Shown here piece by piece: positions 1-7,536 of a DNA stretch of 8,265 bases. This stretch comes from an uncultured Comamonadaceae bacterium. Its GTDB lineage: Bacteria > Pseudomonadota > Gammaproteobacteria > Burkholderiales > Burkholderiaceae. The notes under the pieces were generated by a model, which was given only the letters and a program-made list of their open reading frames with translations, was not told where the DNA came from and did no database searches. A program made the position numbers and the translations under genes. The stretch spans positions 1-8,265 of the forward strand of contig CAMLSD010000151.1 of NCBI GenBank assembly GCA_946482595.1. Reading direction: 5' to 3'. Within the stretch, counting starts at the first letter, position 1; each line of letters starts with the position of its first letter.

Positions 1-1017
1 GCACCGGCCCTCGCCATCCTCAGCACCGGTCTGGTCACGCCGGTCGGCCTGGATGCGCCGGCCTCCTGCGCGGCCATCCGGGCCAAGCTGAGCAACCCTT
101 GCGACACACGCTTCATCGACGACGACGGCGAGTACCTCATCGGCCATGCCGTGCCGCTGGACGCCCCCTGGCGTGGCCCGGCCCTTCTCACGCAGATGGC
201 CTGCATGGCCATCGAGGAATGCCTCGCCCCGCTACCGCGCGACACCTGGGCGCAGGTGCCCCTGCTGCTGTGCCTGCCGGAGCCGCAACGCCCCGGGCGG
301 CTGGCCGAGCTGGGCGATCAAGTGTTTCAGGGCATCCAGCAACAGCTCGCGCTGGACTTCGATGCCCGCTCGGGCCTGATCGCACGGGGTCGTGTCGGGC
401 TGGCCGTGGCCTTGCTGGCCGCCCGCGGCCTGATCCATGAGCTGGGCCTGCCCCATGTGCTGGTCGCCGGCACCGACAGCCTGCTCGACTGGCCGCAGCT
501 GCGGCACTACCTGCGCACCGATCGTCTGCTCACGCCGTCGAACTCCAACGGGTTCATCCCGGGCGAGGCCGCCGGCGCGGTGCTGCTGGGGCCTGTGGAT
601 CCGAAAGCGACGCTGCACGTCACCGGACTGGGCTTCGGCATGGAGCCGGCACACGTGATGTCGGACGAGCCCTTGCGCGGCAACGGGCTGGCCCAGGCCG
701 TGCGCATGGCGCTGGCCGAGGCCGGGACCACGATGGGCGAGATGGACTACCGCATCACCGACCTGTCCGGCGAGCACTACTACTTCAAGGAGGCCGCGCT
801 CGCGCTGGCGCTCACGCTCAGGACACGCAAGGAGGCGTTCGACCTGTGGCATCCGGCCGAGTGCCTGGGCGAGGCCGGCGCGGCGGCAGGCCTGTGCATG
901 ATGGCCGTGGCCGACGCCGCCGCCCGCAAGGGGTATGCCTGCGGGCCCAATGCCCTGCTGCACCTGGCCAATGACGAAGGCCAGCGCGCGGCGCTGATCC
1001 TGCAGGCGAGGCACTGA
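1..1017 (+). CDS. Beta-ketoacyl-synthase-like protein, probable pseudoenzyme of a T6SS cargo cassette (5' partial)
   Basis: The reading frame is open from the first base and ends at TGA 1015-1017, so the start lies outside the window; 338 residues are visible. The fold is recognisable as thiolase/beta-ketoacyl synthase: an N-terminal strand-turn reading AILSTGLVTPVG at residues 5-16, a core helix after the nucleophile position (about 127-145), the strand HVLVAGTDSLL (152-162), and GFIPGEAAGAVLLG (184-197), which matches the GF-x-GEGAG-hhhL signature of KAS enzymes. The catalytic residues seem to be gone. The segment where KAS has its TACSSS nucleophile reads IARGRVG (127-133) with no Cys; the HGTGT site reads as DLSGEHYYFKE (254-264); the SNIGHTEAAAG site reads as AECLGEAGAAAG (286-297), with Glu in place of His; the C-terminal NSFGFGG loop is not kept. 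These alignments were made by eye. Related synthase-like proteins are annotated in T6SS loci with PAAR-like cargo. A structural or adaptor role is inferred. The next gene begins one base after the stop. Confidence 0.8.
   Translation, partial: APALAILSTGLVTPVGLDAPASCAAIRAKLSNPCDTRFIDDDGEYLIGHAVPLDAPWRGPALLTQMACMAIEECLAPLPRDTWAQVPLLLCLPEPQRPGRLAELGDQVFQGIQQQLALDFDARSGLIARGRVGLAVALLAARGLIHELGLPHVLVAGTDSLLDWPQLRHYLRTDRLLTPSNSNGFIPGEAAGAVLLGPVDPKATLHVTGLGFGMEPAHVMSDEPLRGNGLAQAVRMALAEAGTTMGEMDYRITDLSGEHYYFKEAALALALTLRTRKEAFDLWHPAECLGEAGAAAGLCMMAVADAAARKGYACGPNALLHLANDEGQRAALILQARH
1008..1011 (+). promoter_or_regulatory. Shine-Dalgarno site of the PAAR-like effector gene
   Basis: GAGG lies seven bases before the ATG at 1019, inside the last codons of the upstream synthase-like gene. 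It supports that start and fits translation of the two genes from one message. It is the clearest ribosome binding site in the left half of the window; the next two genes have none that I could pick out. Confidence 0.55.
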
Positions 1018-1018
1018 G

Positions 1019-2176
1019 ATGGGCAACAAGGTGTTCGCCAACATGATGGAGATCTCGTGCAAGGCGGCCAGCGGCAAGACGATCTGCGCCTTTCCGGATG
1101 TCTGCTTCACGCCGCCGCTGACACCGGCCACGCCGCCGGGTGTGCCCATCCCCTACCCCAACACCGGCTTCTCGTCGGACACCGCCGACGGCTCGCGCAG
1201 CGTCAAGATCTCCGGCCAGGAAGTGATGCTCAAGAACAAGAGCCACTTCAAGCAAAGCGTCGGCGACGAAGCCGGCTGTGCGCCCAAGAAGGGCGTGATC
1301 ACCAGCACCAACAAGGGCAAGATCTACTTCCTGCGCTGGTCGATGGACGTCAAGGTCGAGGGCGAAAACGTGGTGCGCAACCTCGACATCACCACACACA
1401 ACCACCGGTCCTACCCCGGCAACGAGTCCATTCCCTGGCCCCACCTCGAGACGATGAGCCCGTCGGCCGCCAAGGCGGCCTGCGAAAAGGAGGTCAAGCG
1501 CGAGAAGGCCGCCTGCAAGGACTTCAAGAAACAAGGCACCAAGAACGTCTGTGCCGAGGCCGGCCTGAACGTGGGCATCAGGAAGGTCCGGGCCAAGGGC
1601 GGCGACTGGAACGCGATGGCACGCAAGGCCATGGCGAAGAAGTCGGCCGCCGACAAGTGCATCGCCGCGCGCCGGTGCCGGCTGGTGCCCTACAACGCGC
1701 AGAAGGACGGCGTCAATGGCTGCTGCCCGAGCCAGACGCCCGACCACCTGGTGCCCAAGAGCTCGTTCTATCAAGGCTCGGTGTCCAAGGGCAAGAAGCT
1801 CCCCGGCTGGAAGAACTACAAGATGAGCGCCGCCCCCTGCATGTGCGCCGAAGGCCCGAGCAACACCGAAGGCAACCACGGTCTGCGCCACGCCGCCCAC
1901 AAGTCGCAGGGCCCGGCCGAGGGCACCTCCCAGACCTTTGCCCAGGCGGTCAACCTGGCGGTCAAGAGCACCCAGAAGGTGTTCAAGTCGTCGAACTGCA
2001 GCAACAAGTGCCTGAAGGCCCAGCTCAACGAGGGCCACAAGAACATGTGCTCGACCCCGCTGAAGGACGCCAAGGTCAAGCACTCGCCCTCGGGCAAGGC
2101 GATGAACAAGACCGAACTCGACGCCGCACTCGGCAAGCTCACCGGCAAGGCGCCCAAGGGCGGCGCGGCCCGCTGA
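1019..2176 (+). CDS. PAAR-like (DUF4150) T6SS effector with C-terminal HNH/Endo VII-type (Tox-GHH2-like) nuclease domain
   Basis: This 385-residue protein looks like a specialised T6SS effector. Residues 1-128 match the PAAR-like DUF4150 domain: AFPDVCFTPP (24-33), GVPIPYPNTGFSS (41-53), a KISG strand (63-66), GDEAG (82-86), and VKVEGENVVR with a DITTHN end (111-128). This domain normally caps a VgrG spike. A Lys/Cys-rich linker follows (about 147-220). The C-terminal domain (about 221-345) carries QTPDHLVPKSSF (239-250) and EGNHGLRHAAH (284-294), the spaced His motifs of HNH/Endo VII nucleases, closest to the Tox-GHH2 toxin family. H243, H287, H291 and H294 are candidate catalytic or metal-binding residues. 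By hand count there are 16 Cys, and the charge is strongly basic (about 62 Lys+Arg against 30 Asp+Glu), as suits a nucleic-acid-cutting toxin. The likely target is DNA in the cytoplasm of a rival cell, which is inference from family. There is no signal peptide, as expected for T6SS cargo. The GAGG site at 1008 supports the start. Confidence 0.85.
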   Translation: MGNKVFANMMEISCKAASGKTICAFPDVCFTPPLTPATPPGVPIPYPNTGFSSDTADGSRSVKISGQEVMLKNKSHFKQSVGDEAGCAPKKGVITSTNKGKIYFLRWSMDVKVEGENVVRNLDITTHNHRSYPGNESIPWPHLETMSPSAAKAACEKEVKREKAACKDFKKQGTKNVCAEAGLNVGIRKVRAKGGDWNAMARKAMAKKSAADKCIAARRCRLVPYNAQKDGVNGCCPSQTPDHLVPKSSFYQGSVSKGKKLPGWKNYKMSAAPCMCAEGPSNTEGNHGLRHAAHKSQGPAEGTSQTFAQAVNLAVKSTQKVFKSSNCSNKCLKAQLNEGHKNMCSTPLKDAKVKHSPSGKAMNKTELDAALGKLTGKAPKGGAAR

Positions 2177-2194
2177 CCCCACTGCAAAACCACC

Positions 2195-3079
2195 ATGACC
2201 ATCTTCGACTTCTCCCGCAAGAGCACCTATTCGCGCGGCGCGGCCCGGTACAGCGACCTGCTCTACCTCTGCCTCAAAGACCGCAAGCTCGATCGGCAAT
2301 CCGTGCCGCACTCCCGCCTGATCGCCATCGACGCTGGCGAGTGGGCGCCGCTGGCCGACATGGAATGGGCCACCGCCGGCATGTGTGTCGTGCGCCGCCC
2401 GAAGGAAAAGCTCGTGGTCGTGTCGCCGCAGGGCGCCGTGTTCACCTATGTCGGCGGCACGCAGGGCCAGGAGCAGATCACGCCCGAGCCCTTCGACCTG
2501 CGAGGGGCCGCGACGGTCGATGGCCTGGCCTATGCCTTCGGCATGAAGCGGGAGGTCTACTGCCGCCAGAAGGAAGGCCGCTGGGTCGCCATGTCGGCAC
2601 CGCCGCCCGACGGTGACGACGATGTCGCCGGGTTCGAGGCGTTGTCCGGGTTCGACGCCCAGGACCTCTACGCCGTCGGCTGGGAGGGTGAGATCTGGCA
2701 CTGGACCGACAAGCGCTGGCAGCCCTGCGCCAGCCCGGTCAACGTGGTGCTCACCGCCGTGTGCTGCGCGCCGGACGGGCAGGTCTACGCCTGCGGCCAG
2801 AACGGCACCCTGCTGGCCGGCCGGGGTGACCGCTGGGCCGTGCTCGAGCATGAGGTGGTCGACGATTTCTGGGACCTGTGCTGGTTCAACGGGGTGCTTC
2901 TTGTCGCCAGCATGAGCGGGCTGTACGAACTGGCCGAGGACGGCCTGGTGCCGGTGCGCTTCGGTGACGACCAGCCCGACAGCTGCTACCGGCTCACCGA
3001 GGCCGAAGGCGTGCTGTGGTCCATCGGACAGGAAGACCTGTTCTCGTTCGACGGCCAGGCCTGGAAGCGCTGGGACTGA
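2195..3079 (+). CDS. Acidic six-blade beta-propeller-like protein, candidate immunity protein of the upstream nuclease
   Basis: I do not recognise this 294-residue protein as a named family. It holds about six repeats of roughly 40 residues, at about 50-90, 102-135, 145-178, 185-217, 224-255 and 264-294. Each has a hydrophobic strand, an acidic turn, a YA-hG or similar strand, a short G-x-hh strand, and often a closing Trp. Good examples are DLYAVGWEGEIWHW (157-170) and QVYACGQNGTLLAG (196-209). The pattern resembles kelch, YCF48 or WD-type propellers. There is no signal peptide or membrane segment, so it should be cytoplasmic. By hand count it has 44 Asp+Glu against 27 Lys+Arg, opposite in charge to the basic toxin before it. 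It lies 18 bases after the toxin stop. Position, charge and location suit an immunity protein, but a loading or adaptor role is also possible. No clear Shine-Dalgarno site precedes the ATG; the first 50 residues are non-repetitive and would be lost with the next in-frame Met. Confidence 0.7.
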   Translation: MTIFDFSRKSTYSRGAARYSDLLYLCLKDRKLDRQSVPHSRLIAIDAGEWAPLADMEWATAGMCVVRRPKEKLVVVSPQGAVFTYVGGTQGQEQITPEPFDLRGAATVDGLAYAFGMKREVYCRQKEGRWVAMSAPPPDGDDDVAGFEALSGFDAQDLYAVGWEGEIWHWTDKRWQPCASPVNVVLTAVCCAPDGQVYACGQNGTLLAGRGDRWAVLEHEVVDDFWDLCWFNGVLLVASMSGLYELAEDGLVPVRFGDDQPDSCYRLTEAEGVLWSIGQEDLFSFDGQAWKRWD

Positions 3080-3083
3080 CACC

Positions 3084-4358
3084 ATGGGCGCCAGGCGGCC
3101 GATTCCCCAGGTCCTCGACCAGCATGCCGAGGACGCCGTGATGCTGCGTCACTGCCGCAGCGTGCACGTGCGCGCCCCGCATGTGCACCTTCACCACCTG
3201 CAGCGGCTGGACGAACGTCTTGCGGCCCACCTCGACGGGCTGCATGTGGCCGCGGCCGAAGGCCTGCGAACCTGCCTGCGCCTGCTGGACGATCCGGGCG
3301 CGGGTGCGGTGTTTGTCGCGGCGGTCTGTGTGCTGCAGGCGCAGTCTGCCTCCGGGCTGCAGCACCTGCTTCGCCTGGCCCAGGCCGTGCCGGAGGCCGA
3401 AGCCGGTCTGGTGTCGGCCCTGGGCTGGGTCGAGCCGACCCGCCTGCTGGGCTGGGCCCAGCCGCTGCTCGACTCGCCCGATCCATGGCATCGGCGCATG
3501 GGGCTGGCGGCCTGCGCCGCCCACCGGGTCGACCCGGGCGCGGCCCTGGACGCTGCCCTGGCCAGCCCGGACGCCGCACTGCGCTGCCGGGCGTTGCGCA
3601 CTGCCGGCGTGTGCGGCCGCATCGACCTGCGTGAAGCCGTGGTTGCCCGCCTCGCCCCGACGGACGACATGCACGAACGGTTCGAAGCCGCACGCGCGGC
3701 CTTGCTGCTGGGAGCCACCCGCCCCGCCGTGCACAGCCTGCTGTCGGTGGCGCAGTCGCCGGTGCCACAGGCCGGTGCGGCCTTCCTGCTGGCCTTGCAG
3801 GCCCTGCCGGTGGGTGAGGCCCAGAGCCTGGTGAGCGCACGCGCGCCTCAGGCCGCTGGCAATGACAGCGAGCTGCGGCTGCTGATCCAGGCCTGCGCCA
3901 GCGTCGGGTGCCCGTCCAGCGTGCCCTGGCTGCTTGAGCTGATGGCGCGGCCGACACATGCCCGGCTCGCCGGCGAGGCCTTCACGCTCATCACCGGCGC
4001 CGATCTGGAGGCGCTCGATCTGGAGCAGAAGCCGCCGGACGACCTGGACCTCGGCCCGAGCGACCAGCCGGACGACAACACCGTGGCGCTCGACGAGGAC
4101 GAGAGCCTGCCCTGGCCCGATGCGCAACGGGCTGCCGCATGGTGGCAGGCCAACGCGGCGCGCTTCGCCATCGGCCAGCGTCATCTGATGGGTGCACCGA
4201 CCACCTGGGAACAGGCCCTGCATGTGCTGCGGTCGGGCGGCCAGCGACAGCGCTGGCTTGCCGCGCTGCGCCTGTGTCTGCTGCGGCCCGGGCTGCGCCT
4301 GTTCAATTGCGCGGCACCGGCGGCACGCCAGCTGCGGTCGCTCTCAGGCGTGGCCTGA
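3084..4358 (+). CDS. TIGR02270-type HEAT-like repeat protein of T6SS cargo loci
   Basis: The 424-residue product matches what I know of family TIGR02270, whose members run to about 400 residues and occur in Pseudomonas, Myxococcus and other proteobacteria. The N-terminus has QVLDQHAEDAVMLRHCR (9-25) and RLDERLAAHLDGL (41-53), typical opening elements. Residues about 60-300 are Ala/Leu-rich helix pairs like HEAT repeats, for example HRRMGLAACAAHRVDP (136-151) and FEAARAALLLGA (200-211). An acidic, Pro-rich linker follows (313-341). The C-terminus ends with a basic region including GGQRQRWLAALRLCLLRPG (385-403), also a family mark. It starts four bases after the propeller stop; the frame is open further upstream, but the family N-terminus begins at this ATG. 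Its molecular role is unknown. HEAT-like repeats usually bind proteins, so a part in handling the effector or its spike is plausible. No signal peptide or membrane segment is seen. Confidence 0.8.
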   Translation: MGARRPIPQVLDQHAEDAVMLRHCRSVHVRAPHVHLHHLQRLDERLAAHLDGLHVAAAEGLRTCLRLLDDPGAGAVFVAAVCVLQAQSASGLQHLLRLAQAVPEAEAGLVSALGWVEPTRLLGWAQPLLDSPDPWHRRMGLAACAAHRVDPGAALDAALASPDAALRCRALRTAGVCGRIDLREAVVARLAPTDDMHERFEAARAALLLGATRPAVHSLLSVAQSPVPQAGAAFLLALQALPVGEAQSLVSARAPQAAGNDSELRLLIQACASVGCPSSVPWLLELMARPTHARLAGEAFTLITGADLEALDLEQKPPDDLDLGPSDQPDDNTVALDEDESLPWPDAQRAAAWWQANAARFAIGQRHLMGAPTTWEQALHVLRSGGQRQRWLAALRLCLLRPGLRLFNCAAPAARQLRSLSGVA

Positions 4359-4387
4359 GCCGGCTGCCGCCACACCCTGGGTGAGGC

Positions 4388-4416
4388 TGCCGGCCTTGCC
4401 GACCGATCGGCCGGCC

Positions 4417-4426
<10 letters not shown>
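4388..4426. terminator. GC-rich dyads at the convergent gene junction, possible weak bidirectional terminator
   Basis: Only 58 bases separate the convergent stops at 4358 and 4417. The strongest hairpin has arms GGCCGGC (4409-4415) and GCCGGCC (4420-4426) around a four-base loop holding the dusA stop anticodon. The left arm can instead pair with GCCGGCC at 4390-4396. Neither strand has a T-run after the stem, so it does not fit an ordinary intrinsic terminator. In such GC-rich sequence a seven-base dyad may be chance. Confidence 0.25.
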
Positions 4427-5427
<1,001 letters not shown>

Positions 5428-5450
5428 GGCTGCTCAGCCGTCGTGCACGC

Positions 5451-6560
5451 TCAGGCCAGGTCACGCAGCGGGTGCGCGTGCGCCGGCCAGGGGCTGTTGA
5501 AGAACGCCGCGACCTGATCGGGCGTCACGGCCTCGACCGTGGGCGGGTTCCAGCGTGGGCTGTGGTCCTTGTCGATCGCCAGGGCACGCACGCCTTCGAC
5601 GGTCTCGCTGGCCGCGCCCGGCCGCAACGCGAAGCAATGCCGCACCAGGTCGCGCTCCATGCGCAGGTCATCGGCCAGGGTCATGCTGCGGGCTCGGCGC
5701 ACCTGCTCCAGCGTCACGCACATCATCAGCGGCGATCGCTTGCGCAGTGCGCCCAGTGTGTCGCGAGCCCACTCGCTTTCATCGGCCGCAAGCGACTGCA
5801 TGATCGCTGCCACCGAATCGGCGGCAAAGTGCTGGTCGATGGCCACGCGGCGCTGCGCCAGCTGCTCGGCATGGGCCTCGATCGCCTGCGAGCGCACATG
5901 CGCCAGCAACTGCTCGGTGCTGCCGTGCGGGCGGCCGGCCAGCGAGTCGATCAGCGCGGGCAGACCTTCACTGGGCAGAGCCACGTCGGCCAGGCCCCAG
6001 GCAATGGCCTCACCGGCACCGATCACCTGGCCGGTCAGGGCCAGGTACTCGCCCACCTGCCCCGGGCAACGCGACAGGAACCAGCCGCCGCCCACATCCG
6101 GGAACAGGCCGATGTTGGTCTCGGGCATGGCCATCTTCGTGCGTTCGGTCACCACGCGCAGGCTGGCGCCCTGGCTGATGCCCATGCCGCCGCCCATCAC
6201 CACACCATCCATCAGCGCGATGTAGGGCTTGGGATAGGCATGGATCAGATGGTTGAGCGCGTATTCCTCGGTGAAGAAGTCCTCGAGCTGCGGATTGCCG
6301 GCCAGGGCCGCCTGGTGGAAAAAGCGGATGTCGCCACCGGCGCAGAATGCGACGCCGCGCCCCTCCTGGGTGGCCCCACGCACGACCACGGCCTGCACGG
6401 CGGGGTCGTCGCGCCAGGCCAGCAGCACGGCCGTGAGGTCACGGATCATCGGCAGCGACAGCGCATTGAGCGCCTGCGCGCGATTGAGCGTCAGTACACC
6501 GATCGTGCCGTGCACGTCGGCCAGCACCTGTCCACCGGACACCAGGGTAGGAAGGGTCAT
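5451..6560 (-). CDS. 3-hydroxyisobutyryl-CoA hydrolase (enoyl-CoA hydratase/isomerase family)
   Basis: The 369-residue product belongs to the crotonase superfamily, HIBCH branch, which releases 3-hydroxyisobutyrate from its CoA ester in valine breakdown in the cytoplasm. Seen in order: TLNRAQALNAL (24-34); FCAGGDIR (72-79), the first oxyanion-hole loop, with the GGD form of the HIBCH group; MDGVVMGGGMGIS (117-129), the second oxyanion loop; MPETNIGLFPDVGGGWFLSR (145-164), where E147 and D155 match the catalytic Glu and Asp known from human HIBCH; and EGVRALAIDKDHSPRWNP (322-339), the C-terminal mark that separates HIBCH from simple enoyl-CoA hydratases. The length, some 100 residues above a plain hydratase, agrees. 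The start shares ATGA with the transporter stop and has a good GGAG site five bases upstream. Some relatives are annotated as enoyl-CoA hydratases, so substrate is less certain than family. Confidence 0.92.
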   Translation of the reverse strand: MTLPTLVSGGQVLADVHGTIGVLTLNRAQALNALSLPMIRDLTAVLLAWRDDPAVQAVVVRGATQEGRGVAFCAGGDIRFFHQAALAGNPQLEDFFTEEYALNHLIHAYPKPYIALMDGVVMGGGMGISQGASLRVVTERTKMAMPETNIGLFPDVGGGWFLSRCPGQVGEYLALTGQVIGAGEAIAWGLADVALPSEGLPALIDSLAGRPHGSTEQLLAHVRSQAIEAHAEQLAQRRVAIDQHFAADSVAAIMQSLAADESEWARDTLGALRKRSPLMMCVTLEQVRRARSMTLADDLRMERDLVRHCFALRPGAASETVEGVRALAIDKDHSPRWNPPTVEAVTPDQVAAFFNSPWPAHAHPLRDLA

Positions 6561-7525
6561 GTTCTCTCCGCAGCGCCGGGTTCCGCCGCCGCGGCGGCCG
6601 ATGCCAGCGGCTGTGCCGCACGCCGCATCCCCAGCAGTTCATTCACGATCAGGGCCGACAGCACCAGGGCGCCCCCACCCAGCACACCGGACGACGGTGC
6701 TTCATTGGCACCCAGCCAGGCCCACAACACACCAAAAACGACTTCCAGCAGACCGAGCAGCGCGATCTCGGGGCCGCTGAGCACGCGGGCCGCCTGCACG
6801 GCCAGCAGGCAGGGAATGGCCAGCTGCACCAGCCCCAGCAGGCCGAGCAGCCCGAGGTCCCGGCCCGATGCGGCCAGCGGCCAGGCCAGCGGCAGCGTGA
6901 CGGCGGCCGACAGCACCGCCCCGATCAGCACGGCGGGCAGCATGTCCTGCGACGCGCTGTCGCCCTGCCCTGCACCGCCGGCTGCGGCAGCACGGCTGGT
7001 GTGCTGGATCACCGTCCAGTTGATGGCGGCAGCCACAGGCACTGCGAGCGCCACCGCCGTGCCCAGCAGGTGACGCGGGTCGCTGCCGCTGACCTCGCGG
7101 GCATACATCCAGGCGATGCCTGCGCCGGCGGCGATGATGGCTCCCCAGGTGCGGGCCGGCAGCCGGTGCCCCAGGGCCACGCGGGCCAGCAAGGCGGTCA
7201 AAAGCGGCGCCGTGGCCATCGTGACGAGCACGTTGGCGACCGTCGTGAGCGTGATGGCCACCATGAAAGCGGTGTACATCACCGACCAGCACAGCCCGGA
7301 CAACCACAGCGTGCGCCCGCCGGTGACGATCGAACGCCACAGCGCCGCGGGCCCACGCAGCCAGCCCAGCAGCAGCACCAGCGACAAGGCATTGAAGCCG
7401 CTGCGCCAGAACGTCACCTCGAAGCTGCGTGCAGCCTCCAGGTGGCGCGTGACCACACCGGCAATGCTCCACATCAGCGTCGCAGCCACCATCACCAGGA
7501 CGGCCTGGCGGTGATTCAGCACCAT
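6557..7525 (-). CDS. EamA/DMT-family inner-membrane transporter
   Basis: The 322-residue protein is almost wholly hydrophobic and shows two EamA-type halves of about five helices each, at about 8-142 and 153-298. Likely membrane segments, judged by eye, are near 8-27, 37-57, 73-91, 96-114, 124-141, 153-174, 195-217, 225-245, 252-271 and 278-298. Family marks include ATLMWSIAGVVTRHL (15-29) in helix 1, FWRSGFNAL (39-47) in helix 2, and ALLGLLEVVFGVLWAWLGANE (255-275) in the second half, like the usual E-P-h-h-A segment of EamA but lacking the Pro. An Ala/Gly-rich loop of about 20 residues joins the halves, and the C-terminal tail from 303 is Ala-rich and soluble. Members export amino acids, metabolites or other small compounds; the substrate cannot be read from sequence. 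It starts 11 bases after the typA stop with no clear ribosome site and overlaps the hydrolase start by four bases. Confidence 0.9.
   Translation of the reverse strand: MVLNHRQAVLVMVAATLMWSIAGVVTRHLEAARSFEVTFWRSGFNALSLVLLLGWLRGPAALWRSIVTGGRTLWLSGLCWSVMYTAFMVAITLTTVANVLVTMATAPLLTALLARVALGHRLPARTWGAIIAAGAGIAWMYAREVSGSDPRHLLGTAVALAVPVAAAINWTVIQHTSRAAAAGGAGQGDSASQDMLPAVLIGAVLSAAVTLPLAWPLAASGRDLGLLGLLGLVQLAIPCLLAVQAARVLSGPEIALLGLLEVVFGVLWAWLGANEAPSSGVLGGGALVLSALIVNELLGMRRAAQPLASAAAAAEPGAAERT
6564..6569 (-). promoter_or_regulatory. Shine-Dalgarno site of the 3-hydroxyisobutyryl-CoA hydrolase gene
   Basis: On the minus strand GGAGAG lies three bases before the hydrolase ATG, with GGAG at a five-base spacing. 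It sits within the last codons of the transporter gene. With the ATGA overlap at 6557-6560 it fixes the start and suggests that translation of the two genes is coupled. Confidence 0.65.
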
Positions 7526-7536
7526 GGTGTGGCGAC

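Noticed and set aside
146..151. ATG at 146 or GTG at 151 as the start of the synthase-like gene
   Set aside because: The ATG is in another frame. The GTG is in frame, but the sequence before it continues the KAS N-terminal strand up to base 1, so the gene begins outside the window.
818..3085. A 755-codon open frame on the minus strand, antisense to the effector and propeller genes
   Set aside because: Its translation is a run of Gly, Ala, His, Leu and Val with no family motif, as expected for a shadow frame in GC-rich DNA. The plus-strand genes beneath it carry clear domain motifs and tight operon spacing.
5428..5450. A small palindrome GGCTGAGCAGCC between the hydrolase and dusA, as an operator or terminator
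   Set aside because: The five-base arms with a two-base centre are too short to form a hairpin, there is no T-run, and such dyads are common at this base composition.
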